Positions 15,646-23,938 of a stretch of 64,000 nt of DNA are shown in pieces. Position 1 is the first letter of the stretch, and the number at the start of each line of letters is the position of its first letter. Below the pieces are notes generated by a model. The model was not told the DNA's origin and ran no database searches. It worked only from the letters and a program-made list of their open reading frames with translations. The stretch is from the NCBI GenBank assembly GCA_029762625.1, contig JARVGI010000010.1:1-64000 (forward strand), written 5' to 3'. The translations under genes and the position numbers were made by a program. Origin of the DNA: Methanomicrobiaceae archaeon (GTDB lineage Archaea; Halobacteriota; Methanomicrobia; Methanomicrobiales; Methanomicrobiaceae).

Positions 15646-16821
15646 ATGAGAGTGTTTTTCATTGGTTTTGGGCAGGCGGGCGGTAAAATCGTCGATATGT
15701 TCATTGAGCAGGATCGGCGAGGCGGGACGCAGAGTTTCCGTGGAATTGCTGTAAATACGGCCCGCACCGACCTTATGGGTCTTAAACATATTGAGTTAAA
15801 AGACCGGATCCTGATCGGCCAGACGGTGGTCAAGGGCCACGGTGTGGGAACTGACAATGTCATGGGCGCAAAGATCACTGCTGATGAAATTGACAGCATC
15901 ATCAATGCCATCGATACGCGGGGGACCCACGATGTCGATGCCTTCGTGATCATTGCAGGGCTCGGCGGGGGCACCGGCTCCGGGGGTTCCCCTGTGCTCG
16001 CCCGCCACTTGAAACGCATTTACCGCGAGCCCGTCTATTCCCTCGGCATCATCCCCGCGCCCGAGGAGGGTCGGCTCTACTCGTACAACGCGGCGAGGAG
16101 CCTCTCCACGCTCGTCAATGAATCCGACAACACCTTCATCTTCGATAACAGCGCCTGGAAGAACGAGGGGGAGAGTGTCCGCTCCGCCTATGAGCGCCTC
16201 AACGACGAGATCGTCCGCCGCTTCGGGGTCCTGTTCCGTGCGGGCGAGGTCGGAAAAAGCGGTGTGGGCGAGATGGTCGTCGACTCCAGCGAGATCATCA
16301 ACACCCTCCGGGGAGGTGGCATCACCTCGATCGGGTACGCCACCAGCGAGGTGATCAGTGCCCGCACAAGGCAGAAACAGGGCATCTTCGGGGGCCTGAA
16401 AGGCTCCTTTAAGAAGAAGGAGGGCACCGAAGAGGTGCTCATCGGCGAGGACAAATCCGCAAAAATTATCGCCCTCGTGCGCAGGGCGATGCTCGGGCGG
16501 CTCACGCTGCCCTGCGATTACAGCACTGCCGAGCGTGCGCTCGTGCTGATGGCCGGCCCTGCAGATGAGATGGACCGCAAAGGGGTGGAGAAGTCCAAGA
16601 GCTGGGTGGAGGAAAACATCGCGGGCGTGGAAGTGCGCGGAGGCGACTATCCCGTCGACAGCAACAAGGTTGCCGCGGTGGTGATTCTGGCAACCGTCGG
16701 GGATGCCCCCCGGATCCGGGAGCTCCTGGAAATTGCCAAGGAAACCAAGGAAGATGTCATTAAATCCAAGGAACGACGCTCAAACATGTTCGATGAGGGA
16801 ATCGAACCATTATTCGACTGA
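15646..16821 (+). CDS. cetZ: CetZ-like tubulin/FtsZ-superfamily GTPase
   Basis: A 391-residue GTPase of the tubulin/FtsZ superfamily, CetZ branch. The N-terminal FIGFGQAGGKIVD is the first nucleotide loop. Residues 107-113 (GGGTGSG) are the tubulin signature loop, and ERLNDEIVRRFGVLF is the T7 region of CetZ type. CetZ proteins control cell shape and motility in haloarchaea. I chose the ATG at 15646, not the one at 15634, because GGATGGTG lies eight bases ahead of it and it places the GTPase at the N-terminus. Eight bases separate it from the next gene, which encodes a membrane-anchored coiled coil and is a likely partner. Confidence 0.85.
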   Translation: MRVFFIGFGQAGGKIVDMFIEQDRRGGTQSFRGIAVNTARTDLMGLKHIELKDRILIGQTVVKGHGVGTDNVMGAKITADEIDSIINAIDTRGTHDVDAFVIIAGLGGGTGSGGSPVLARHLKRIYREPVYSLGIIPAPEEGRLYSYNAARSLSTLVNESDNTFIFDNSAWKNEGESVRSAYERLNDEIVRRFGVLFRAGEVGKSGVGEMVVDSSEIINTLRGGGITSIGYATSEVISARTRQKQGIFGGLKGSFKKKEGTEEVLIGEDKSAKIIALVRRAMLGRLTLPCDYSTAERALVLMAGPADEMDRKGVEKSKSWVEENIAGVEVRGGDYPVDSNKVAAVVILATVGDAPRIRELLEIAKETKEDVIKSKERRSNMFDEGIEPLFD

Positions 16822-16829
16822 GGTAGCAT

Positions 16830-17939
16830 ATGAAGTCAGCGATTAACCTGCTTATCTGCGTTTTTTTGGTAGTATGCCTGGTTCAGGCCGTAGCGGCTGC
16901 AGACTATACGGTCAAGAAGGTCACGGTCACTCCTTCCACGGGGGACATCGTGGCCGGGGACACGGTGACGGTGCACGCGAGTATCCAGGTATCGACAAAA
17001 GACGACCCCTTCCCGACCGATGATTCGCTCGAGATGACCACGGAGCTGTCCGAGCCCAGGTGGGAGTATTCCTATACTATCAACACGGTCGATCAGGCCC
17101 CTCAGCCTGTGAAAAACAGTGCCAGGGTGATCCTGTCAGGATGGGAACTCTCCTATCCCAATGACGTGACCGTGGAGGTGGAGCTGACCGGAAAGGCCCC
17201 GCAGAGGAGCAGCACCGAGGAAATCGATGTCCTGAAGATCCAGCAGCTCAATTCCAATCGGGATCCGATTAAAAACAGCGAGTATGTCAAAACGGCTACC
17301 ATCGTGAACACCGGAGACAAGGAGTCCGGCATCCAGGTGCGTGAGACGGAACTCAGCGCGCTGCGGACTGCAATCGACACCAAGACTGCCGACGGCGTGG
17401 ACACGTCCGCTGCGGAAGCGAAGTATAAAGAGGCCGAAACCGCCATCAATACCGCCCGGACCGCCTCCTATACCACCGCCCAGACCGAGCTGGAGAAAGC
17501 CGGGACCCTGATCGAAGAGGGAGAAACGCTCCTCGCTGAAGCGGAAGCCACCATGTGCGTTTCAAATGCACAGGCACGCATCGACGAGGTCGAGGAGATG
17601 ATCACCTATTTCAAGGATGAGCGCAACATGGGCCGCGATGCTCGCGTGGTGTCGATCGAGACCCAGCTGGACAATGCGCAGACCCTGCTCACCCTTGCCA
17701 AGGACCGACAGACCTCAAAGGACTATACACAGGCCGCCGTTCAGGCAACGAACGCGGAAGAAAAAGCCAGTGCTGCCCTTGATGCTGCAAACACCCTGCG
17801 AGAGGATATCGGCGAGGGATTGAGTCTCGATCCCTCCGGAGTGACCACCTACCTCATTATCGGTGCGGTACTCATCGTCCTGGTGGTGGGAGGGATTGTC
17901 ATCTACCGCCGGCACACCAAATGGGACGAACTCGGCTAA
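16830..17939 (+). CDS. Secreted/anchored coiled-coil protein downstream of CetZ
   Basis: A 369-residue protein: signal peptide (1-23, ending VAAA), a beta-rich ectodomain (about 24-135), an Ala/Glu-rich helical stalk (about 165-330) with coiled-coil character, one transmembrane helix (about 342-362) and a short basic cytoplasmic tail (YRRHTKWDELG). Its gene begins eight bases after cetZ and ends at a T9 run, so the two form a bicistronic unit. I recognise no named family. The topology would place a long external stalk on the surface with only about ten residues inside to meet a cytoskeletal partner. Confidence 0.75.
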   Translation: MKSAINLLICVFLVVCLVQAVAAADYTVKKVTVTPSTGDIVAGDTVTVHASIQVSTKDDPFPTDDSLEMTTELSEPRWEYSYTINTVDQAPQPVKNSARVILSGWELSYPNDVTVEVELTGKAPQRSSTEEIDVLKIQQLNSNRDPIKNSEYVKTATIVNTGDKESGIQVRETELSALRTAIDTKTADGVDTSAAEAKYKEAETAINTARTASYTTAQTELEKAGTLIEEGETLLAEAEATMCVSNAQARIDEVEEMITYFKDERNMGRDARVVSIETQLDNAQTLLTLAKDRQTSKDYTQAAVQATNAEEKASAALDAANTLREDIGEGLSLDPSGVTTYLIIGAVLIVLVVGGIVIYRRHTKWDELG

Positions 17940-17942
17940 TCC

Positions 17943-17951
17943 TTTTTTTTT
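17943..17951 (+). terminator. Oligo-T terminator of the cetZ operon
   Basis: Nine T directly follow the stop codon of the coiled-coil gene (17939). The facing agl23-like gene ends at 18135, so this is a convergent intergenic space of about 195 bases. Confidence 0.5.
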
Positions 17952-18134
17952 GAGAGCAGCAGACACCACCGTCATCTCTTCGTTCGATTGCCCTGAATAC
18001 ATCCGGTTTCGTGACCCCCCGGGCTTCATTTTTGCACAAAACGACGGGACCGATCCGTGCAGGAATAGTGTCGCGCGTGCGTTGTCCTCGACCGGAAAAA
18101 ATGCGACCTCGTGCCCGGGGCTGTGCGGACGGTC

Positions 18135-19757
18135 TCAGGAACTCAGGGCGGGATGTTCGGCATCGATGAAGACATCCCAGTTGAGGGTGCCGGGCTCCCC
18201 GTCGCGGGCGATATAGTACTCCAGCGCACGGTCGCGCTGTGCATTCGTGGAAAACCAGTAGCTGTGGACGTATGTTTCTTTGTGATAGCCGGGAATGGAG
18301 GCAAACGAATCTGCGTCGTGGGCGATGATCAGGTCGTAGTTTTGGCTTGTGAGATAGTCGATGGTGCGGTTTTTCGAAAGATAGGAGATCTTCTCGCCTG
18401 CGTCTCCCCGGTAGTACCAGGGAAGCGGCCAGTAGTGATCGGTGATCACCGCCACCCGGTCGGATGCATCGATGAGTGCCATCACCTCCCGCATCTCCTC
18501 GGAGTTCTGTACCTGCACGATGGGCTCGTGGATATCCGCCGGGGTGAACGCCACGTGCCAGGTCATGCCGGCGAGGAATACCACCGAGAGGACGGCAACC
18601 ACGGTCTTTCGATCGGTCATGCGGTAGACGGCAACGAAAATCAGGGGGAGGAGCTGGTGGAGGACGAGCCACGGGACCTTCTCCCCGAGATAGGCGTACA
18701 CGGTGAGTGAGGCGACCGTCCAGACGATGCAGAACCGGGTGAACTCCCGGTTTTTGTCTGCGATGCCGGATATCCCCTCCTCTGACGGACCCGTTTCACC
18801 GGCCCGTATGCCGAGGGCATGGCGGAGCCGTGCGGTCCACCCTTCGCCCTCCGCCCACTCGTAACCCTGGCCTCTCCGGGGGTTTTCGGCCAGGAACTGG
18901 CCTGTTGCGAAGACGGCAAGCAGCACGATGGGCAGCTCGTAGAGGAGCAGGAGCATCAGGTAGAAGTAGGGGGGGCCGCCGAGCCGCTCCTGCTGGTGCA
19001 TGGCGGTCCAGTGTTCGATCGCTCGCAGCCACCCGTCCATGAGCACCTCCGGGTGCTGCCCGAACGACGAGTAGAAGAGAGCCATGATGCCGAGGGTGAC
19101 GAGGGCGGCGACGATGCTATCGCGTCTCCATTGTGCGGGCAGCCGGATGGCGCCGCGCCAGAGTGCGTACACCCCGTATGCGCCGAATATGAGGAGGACG
19201 ATGGGCATGTTCTCTTTCGACGACATGCCGAGCCCCGCGGCCGCGGCGGCGATCATCAGGTACCCCGGCTTTTCGCGATCGAGATAGAGGAGCAGTGCGA
19301 CGAGCAGGAGCAGGGTGAAAAATACCACGAAGATGTCGTTTCTCAAAAACCTCGAGAAGTATATCATCTCCGGGGAGACGGCGATGAAAAGAGCTGCTAC
19401 GAGTGTCTGGCGGGACGAGAGGTACCCCAGACGGGTGAGCGGGTAGAGCAGGGGGACGAGCAGCGCGCCGAGCACCGCGGGGACCACCCGCGCCACAAGA
19501 TCGGTGGCCCCCACGATCCCGAAGATCGCGGCGGTGGTGTAGTAGAGCAGCGGGCCGTGGTAGACCGGGTTATAGGTATAGATCCCTTCTGTGAGAAGGC
19601 GGAAGGAGAACCACGCGTGCACCGCCTCGTCGTGGTGGAAGAGTTTCAGGTCGAGGTGGTAGAGGCGGACGACGAGCGCTGCGAGAAAGAGGAGAAAAAG
19701 AAGCCTCTCGAAAGAGAGATGGGTGCGAACCATTGAGGGGATGTCCGCGGCCTTCAC
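18135..19757 (-). CDS. agl23: Flippase-activity-associated membrane protein, Agl23/TIGR03663 type
   Basis: A 540-residue polytopic membrane protein. The first loop has LFHHDEAVHAWFSF, the acidic GT-C-type loop of the TIGR03663 family, followed by VYHGPLLYYTTAAIFG. About eleven helices precede a soluble C-terminal domain (about 400-540). The family is named from haloarchaeal N-glycosylation loci, but its reaction is not established. The start is a GTG at 19755-19757 with GAGGGGG five bases ahead; the next ATG (19733) has no ribosome binding site. It follows rps10 by nine bases, an unusual partner for a translation operon. Confidence 0.82.
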   Translation of the reverse strand: MKAADIPSMVRTHLSFERLLFLLFLAALVVRLYHLDLKLFHHDEAVHAWFSFRLLTEGIYTYNPVYHGPLLYYTTAAIFGIVGATDLVARVVPAVLGALLVPLLYPLTRLGYLSSRQTLVAALFIAVSPEMIYFSRFLRNDIFVVFFTLLLLVALLLYLDREKPGYLMIAAAAAGLGMSSKENMPIVLLIFGAYGVYALWRGAIRLPAQWRRDSIVAALVTLGIMALFYSSFGQHPEVLMDGWLRAIEHWTAMHQQERLGGPPYFYLMLLLLYELPIVLLAVFATGQFLAENPRRGQGYEWAEGEGWTARLRHALGIRAGETGPSEEGISGIADKNREFTRFCIVWTVASLTVYAYLGEKVPWLVLHQLLPLIFVAVYRMTDRKTVVAVLSVVFLAGMTWHVAFTPADIHEPIVQVQNSEEMREVMALIDASDRVAVITDHYWPLPWYYRGDAGEKISYLSKNRTIDYLTSQNYDLIIAHDADSFASIPGYHKETYVHSYWFSTNAQRDRALEYYIARDGEPGTLNWDVFIDAEHPALSS

Positions 19758-19766
19758 GCCGCCCCC

Positions 19767-20075
19767 TCAGCTTTCCAGCACTATCTCGATGCCGATATCT
19801 TTTGGAACCTGGATGCGCATCAACTGCCTGAGGGCACGCTCGTCGGCATCGATATCGATCAGGCGCTTGTGCACCCGCATCTGCCAGCGGTCCCAGGTAG
19901 CAGTCCCCTCTCCGTCCGGGCTCTTCCGGATCGGAACGACCATCCGTTTGGTGGGCAGCGGGATGGGGCCTGCCAGATTCACGCCTGTTCGTTCGGCTAT
20001 TTCCTTAATTCGGCTACAGACCATCTCAACTTTCTGGAAATCGGTTCCAGTGAGGCGTATTCTGGCTTTCTGCAT
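19767..20075 (-). CDS. rps10: 30S ribosomal protein S10
   Basis: A 102-residue S10 of archaeal type: [10 protein letters not shown] at the start, [30 protein letters not shown]-type core (family knowledge; the core lies at about residues 37-66) and HKRLIDI. It follows the tuf stop codon by 26 bases, the conserved archaeal EF-1alpha-S10 pair. Confidence 0.96.
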   Translation of the reverse strand: MQKARIRLTGTDFQKVEMVCSRIKEIAERTGVNLAGPIPLPTKRMVVPIRKSPDGEGTATWDRWQMRVHKRLIDIDADERALRQLMRIQVPKDIGIEIVLES

Positions 20076-20101
20076 GATATGTCTCCAAAAAACGGTGGTG
20101 A

Positions 20102-21379
20102 TTATCGATACTGCTTGGCCTCGATATCGATGACCATTCCGGCAGCGATGGTGGAACCCATATCACGGATCGCAAACCTGCCCAGCTGGGGGATCTCCTT
20201 GACCTTCTCAATGACCATGGGGCGGGTCGGCTTGATCTTGACGATGGCCGCATCGCCGGTCTTGAGGAATGTCGGGTTCTCCTCCTTGACCTGGCCCGTG
20301 CGCGGGTCGAGCTTCTTCTGCAGTTCGATGAAGGTGCAGGCCACCTGGGCGGTGTGGGCATGGAATACCGGTGTGTAGCCGACGGTCAGGGCGCTGGGGT
20401 GGTGGAGAACCACGATCTGCGCCACGAATTCGTCTGCCACCGTGGGGGGCACATCCGCAGGACCGCAGACGTCGCCGCGGCGGATATCGTTCTTGCCGAT
20501 CCCGCGGACGTTGAACCCGACGTTGTCACCCGGGAGCGCCTGGGGCTGCTCTTCGTGGTGCATCTCGATGCTCTTGATCTCGCCTTCCTTGTTAGCGGGC
20601 ATGAAGGAGACCTTCATCCCTTTCTTCATGACCCCGGTCTCGATACGGCCCACGGGCACGGTCCCGATGCCGGAGATGGAGTAGACGTCCTGGATGGGGA
20701 GGCGCAGGGGCAGCTCGATGGGCTTTTCGGGTTCGGTGAGCATGTCGAGGGACTCGAGGAGCGTCGGGCCGGTGTACCACGGCGTATTCTCGCTCTTCTT
20801 GGAGATGTTGTCGCCCACGAATGCGCTCATGGGGATGAACGTGATGTTTGCCGGATTGTAGCCGACCATCTTGACGAGCTGGGAGAGCTGCTCCTTGACC
20901 TCGTTGAACCGTTTTTCGTCGTACTTGGCGGCATCCATCTTGTTGATGCTGATGATCAGCTGGTTGATCCCGAGCGTTCTGGAGAGGAAGACGTGCTCCT
21001 TGGTCTGTTCCATCACGCCGTCGGGCGCGGCAACGACGAGGAGTGCGGCGTCCGCCTGGGACGCACCGGTGATCATGTTCTTGACGAAGTCGCGGTGGCC
21101 GGGGCAGTCCACGATGGTGAAGTAGTACTTGGCGGTGTCGAACCGCTTGTGGGCGATATCGATGGTGATACCGCGCTCGCGCTCCTCTTTGAGGTTGTCC
21201 ATCACCCATGCGAACTCGAATGAGCCTTTACCCTTGGACTCCGCCTCTTTCCGGTACCCCTCGATGATGTGGGGGGGTACTGCTCCGGTCTCGAAGAGCA
21301 GACGTCCGACGGTAGTTGACTTTCCGTGGTCAATGTGACCAATAACTGCCAGATTAATGTGGGGTTTTTCACCTGCCAT
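20102..21379 (-). CDS. tuf: Translation elongation factor aEF-1alpha
   Basis: A 425-residue GTPase delivering aminoacyl-tRNA to the ribosome. G1 is GHIDHGKST (residues 14-22), G3 is DCPGH, and G4 is NKMD; two beta-barrel domains follow. The ATG at 21377-21379 has an excellent ribosome binding site (GGAGGTTTTTAATT-ATG). A TATA box at 21441-21447 gives a leader of about 37 bases. Confidence 0.97.
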   Translation of the reverse strand: MAGEKPHINLAVIGHIDHGKSTTVGRLLFETGAVPPHIIEGYRKEAESKGKGSFEFAWVMDNLKEERERGITIDIAHKRFDTAKYYFTIVDCPGHRDFVKNMITGASQADAALLVVAAPDGVMEQTKEHVFLSRTLGINQLIISINKMDAAKYDEKRFNEVKEQLSQLVKMVGYNPANITFIPMSAFVGDNISKKSENTPWYTGPTLLESLDMLTEPEKPIELPLRLPIQDVYSISGIGTVPVGRIETGVMKKGMKVSFMPANKEGEIKSIEMHHEEQPQALPGDNVGFNVRGIGKNDIRRGDVCGPADVPPTVADEFVAQIVVLHHPSALTVGYTPVFHAHTAQVACTFIELQKKLDPRTGQVKEENPTFLKTGDAAIVKIKPTRPMVIEKVKEIPQLGRFAIRDMGSTIAAGMVIDIEAKQYR

Positions 21380-21440
21380 AATTAAAAACCTCCAAAACGT
21401 GGAGCGGTCATATTCGCCCAATCGTATTGATACGAGTATC

Positions 21441-21447
21441 ATATATT
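21441..21447 (-). promoter_or_regulatory. TATA box of the tuf-rps10 operon
   Basis: The minus strand reads CCAATATATGA. It is only about 12 bases from the divergent TATA box at 21459-21466, so the two promoters probably exclude each other in part. Confidence 0.5.
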
Positions 21448-21458
21448 GGAAAGCAATC

Positions 21459-21466
21459 TATATAAA
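21459..21466 (+). promoter_or_regulatory. TATA box of the Cys-rich unknown gene
   Basis: tatataaa followed by GG lies about 60 bases before the ATG at 21524. The predicted start is near 21490. Confidence 0.45.
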
Positions 21467-21523
21467 GGATTTCTCTCTCCAAAACCCGCCAGAAGGCGCC
21501 TCTCTGCGAATCGACACCCTATT

Positions 21524-21853
21524 ATGGCTGTGAAGTGTATGTATCTCCCTATGAAAACGCTGCCTTTCAAGCGGGAAGAATCAAAGAATGACGTGCTCGT
21601 GGAATGTGCAGACGGATGGCTCTCGGTGTACCGGAACTGTGCCTACTGCGCACACTGTGCGGGCGTGCGGGTGGGCAAACGCGTGCTCCCCTCGCCCCAG
21701 CGGCAGAAGATAGAGGGTGTCAGGAAGGGCGCCTCCCCCGACGAGGATCTCCTGAACGCAGCGCTGATGTTCAATACGCTCATCCGCGATGGCGATGCCA
21801 TCGAGTGCGACGATGACGCAGGCGAAGGGTTCAAGTCGATGTACCGCATTTGA
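21524..21853 (+). CDS. Conserved-looking small protein with CAYCAHC motif
   Basis: A 109-residue soluble acidic protein. Its centre carries CAYCAHCAG (residues about 42-50), a possible metal or cluster ligand set. The rest is hydrophilic with a helical C-terminal half ending in GFKSMYRI. An in-frame ATG nine codons later (21551) is an alternative start; the frame also extends upstream to 21446, but the TATA box at 21459-21466 argues against that. It faces the sulfite-reductase-like gene, 27 bases apart at their 3' ends. I do not recognise a family. Confidence 0.6.
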   Translation: MAVKCMYLPMKTLPFKREESKNDVLVECADGWLSVYRNCAYCAHCAGVRVGKRVLPSPQRQKIEGVRKGASPDEDLLNAALMFNTLIRDGDAIECDDDAGEGFKSMYRI

Positions 21854-21880
21854 TACAGGGAAAAACAGGCCTGGCCGCCC

Positions 21881-22741
21881 CTATTTTTCCAGGTCACTGA
21901 TGATGTCTGCTTTGAATTGTTCGAACTGCAGATCATCCAGCTGATCGGCGAGCAGCCGTCCGCTCCATGCACGGCGCCGCACCCAGGCGACGATGCGATC
22001 GATGATCTCCACCGCTTCGTCTTCGGTCTCCACCGCAACCAGTTCGCGGCCCATCTGCGGGTGCCTCCCCCTCCGCCCGCCGACCGTGATCAGGGAGTGC
22101 AGGTGCTTTGATTTGAGCAGATCGAAGGGGCACGAATGGATGCATACGCCGCACATGATGCATTTTTCACTATCAAGCACGGATACCCCGTTTTTGATGA
22201 TGATGGCACATTCCTTGCAGTACTCTGCGCAGGTTCCGCACCCGGTGCAGAGGCCGGGTTCCCGCAACGGCTCGATCCGCCCGATCACCCCGATTTCATT
22301 GAACAGGGGACTCGTGCATGCATAGGGACACGCGGAAATGGAGATGCGCACTTTCACCGGCACCTGCTTGCCGAAGACCTTTTCGTCAACGCGCTGCGCA
22401 AGGGAGATGGAATCGATGTTCGCGTACTTGCACCGCGCGGTGCCGGGACAGGCGATGATGTTGACGACTTCGTCGGTCTCGGCTCCCACCGGCGTTCCGT
22501 TTGCCTGGAGCGCGTCCGTGACCTCTTCGAGGTCGAGGTGGTGAATGTCGGGGATCTCGATGGTCTGCCGTGTGGTGAGATGCACCGTGCCGCTGCCGTA
22601 GGTGTCCGCGATCTTCGCTATCCCGAGCATCCGGGCGGTGTCGAGTATGCCTGCGGGTAACCGCAACCTGATTGTACAATAATCGGCATCTCTCTGGGCG
22701 ATAATGCCACCCTTGAGGTGGACGCCGTACTCCCTGATCAT
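21881..22741 (-). CDS. Siroheme/Fe-S sulfite reductase-like protein with ferredoxin domain (Dsr-LP)
   Basis: A 286-residue protein of the small sulfite-reductase-like group common in methanogens. The siroheme-[4Fe-4S] ligands are present as C-x5-C (Cys98, Cys104) and C-x3-C (Cys138, Cys142). Between this and the C-terminus is a two-cluster ferredoxin insert: Cys165/168/171/175 and Cys194/197/200/204. VHLTTRQTIEIPDI matches the substrate-side motif of the family. These proteins are about half the size of assimilatory reductases, and their physiological substrate is unsettled (sulfite or nitrite have been proposed). The gene is single with its own TATA-like promoter (gtatttaat on the minus strand, near 22770). 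Confidence 0.88.
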   Translation of the reverse strand: MIREYGVHLKGGIIAQRDADYCTIRLRLPAGILDTARMLGIAKIADTYGSGTVHLTTRQTIEIPDIHHLDLEEVTDALQANGTPVGAETDEVVNIIACPGTARCKYANIDSISLAQRVDEKVFGKQVPVKVRISISACPYACTSPLFNEIGVIGRIEPLREPGLCTGCGTCAEYCKECAIIIKNGVSVLDSEKCIMCGVCIHSCPFDLLKSKHLHSLITVGGRRGRHPQMGRELVAVETEDEAVEIIDRIVAWVRRRAWSGRLLADQLDDLQFEQFKADIISDLEK

Positions 22742-22808
22742 CGATGCAGAGTTACACGGGTGTTACATTAAATACTCCTGTGACTGCACGGCGATTTTGC
22801 CCTGCGTA

Positions 22809-23522
22809 CTATCCGGCGAGGGCAAGCGCGACCAGCGCGAGCGCGCGGGTAATCTCGTTCGATGCCCCCACCACGTCCCCGTTGACCCCGCCGAACAGCC
22901 GCGTCGCGAGCGCGCGCAGTGCGGCGACAACGACGAGGGTCGTGGCCAGCGCGGCGGCCGTGCCGGCAGCGGTGCCGGGTAACAGAAAGAGCGGCAGACA
23001 GAGCAGTGCCGTTGCAAGGGGAAACCACGGGCGGGCGCGGGCATGGAGATAACTGTGCAGGCCTTCACGAAACGGCGGTCCTGCCACGGTGAGGAGCGCC
23101 ATCGCGGCCTTTGCACAGACTTCCGCGACGATGATGGCGATGGCGATCTCCGGCACCGAGAGAAGGCCGGAAAATGCGATCAGGATCACGATGAAGGCCG
23201 CGGCAACGCCCCCTGTCCCGATCTGGCGATCGGTCATAGCGCTGATGCGCTTTTCCCTGTTCCCGTGCGCCATCAGGCCGTCGCCGAAGTCGAGCAGTCC
23301 GTCGAGATGGTTGCACCCGGACAGGACGAGCGCGAGGGCGAGGGTGATGGATGCGGCGATGGGCCCATCGGCGATGAAGATGGCGGGAATGGCGGCTATC
23401 GCACCGATCACCCATCCTGCCAGCGGGTAGAGGTACGAGTTGTGTGCGAATGCATCATACTCCGCAGGTTTTCCGAGAGGGAGGATGGTGCAGAACTGGA
23501 GGAGGGCAATAATGGCGTTCAT
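22809..23522 (-). CDS. cobS: Adenosylcobinamide-GDP ribazoletransferase (cobalamin synthase)
   Basis: A 237-residue membrane enzyme joining adenosylcobinamide-GDP with alpha-ribazole in the last stage of cobalamin synthesis. Diagnostic segments are GCNHLDGLLDFGDGLMAHG (about residues 68-86), MTDRQIGTGG and, near the end, FGGVNGDVVGASNEITR. Six or more helices are predicted. CobT, which makes alpha-ribazole phosphate, is encoded 4.5 kb away at 27380 on the other strand. Confidence 0.94.
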   Translation of the reverse strand: MNAIIALLQFCTILPLGKPAEYDAFAHNSYLYPLAGWVIGAIAAIPAIFIADGPIAASITLALALVLSGCNHLDGLLDFGDGLMAHGNREKRISAMTDRQIGTGGVAAAFIVILIAFSGLLSVPEIAIAIIVAEVCAKAAMALLTVAGPPFREGLHSYLHARARPWFPLATALLCLPLFLLPGTAAGTAAALATTLVVVAALRALATRLFGGVNGDVVGASNEITRALALVALALAG

Positions 23523-23938
23523 CGTGACTCCCGGCGGGGGCTTGAGGGGATGCCGGCGGTTTGCCGGTCGGAGCGGTGAAGGCCGGGGGGGACGTGGGGC
23601 GCCATCGTCGCATCAGCAATCCCTGAGGGCACCGCGCGCCGGTGCTCCGGCCTCTCCGGCGGTTCGAACATCCAGTACTGTATAAAGAAATATTGTATTA
23701 ACGTATTTTTGTTTGAACGCATGACGCTTCTTTGCAGGGAGAGGGGATAATCCGGTCTGCGTGTGAATCCCCTCCTCGGTGCCGTACCCCTGTCGTTCCC
23801 CGGCTAAATGCCTCCTGATGGTATTGTATTGAGAAATGAATCTCGATGAGGGGGTTCTTCGGTCGCTGCCGTTCACCGGTGAAAAGTGAAACAGATATAT
23901 ATGAGGAGATTGCGCAAATTATATTACGGGAGCGAGGA
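23523..23938. other. Intergenic region between cobS and the coiled-coil gene
   Basis: No gene is visible here. An AT-rich patch near 23675-23705 (tgtataaagaaatattgtatta) can serve as a promoter for cobS on the minus strand, giving a GC-rich leader of about 130-150 bases. That leader contains a hairpin GCACCG-CGCGC-CGGTGC at 23629-23645. I find no cobalamin-riboswitch B12 box. The right end carries the promoter of the coiled-coil gene. Confidence 0.4.
23894..23902 (+). promoter_or_regulatory. TATA box of the RHH/coiled-coil gene
   Basis: gatatatat lies 37-45 bases before the ATG at 23939. It predicts a start near 23925 and a very short leader containing GGGAGCGAGGA. Confidence 0.5.

Noticed and set aside
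23523-23680. Cobalamin riboswitch in front of cobS
   Set aside because: No B12-box sequence was found on the coding strand; only a simple GC hairpin is present.
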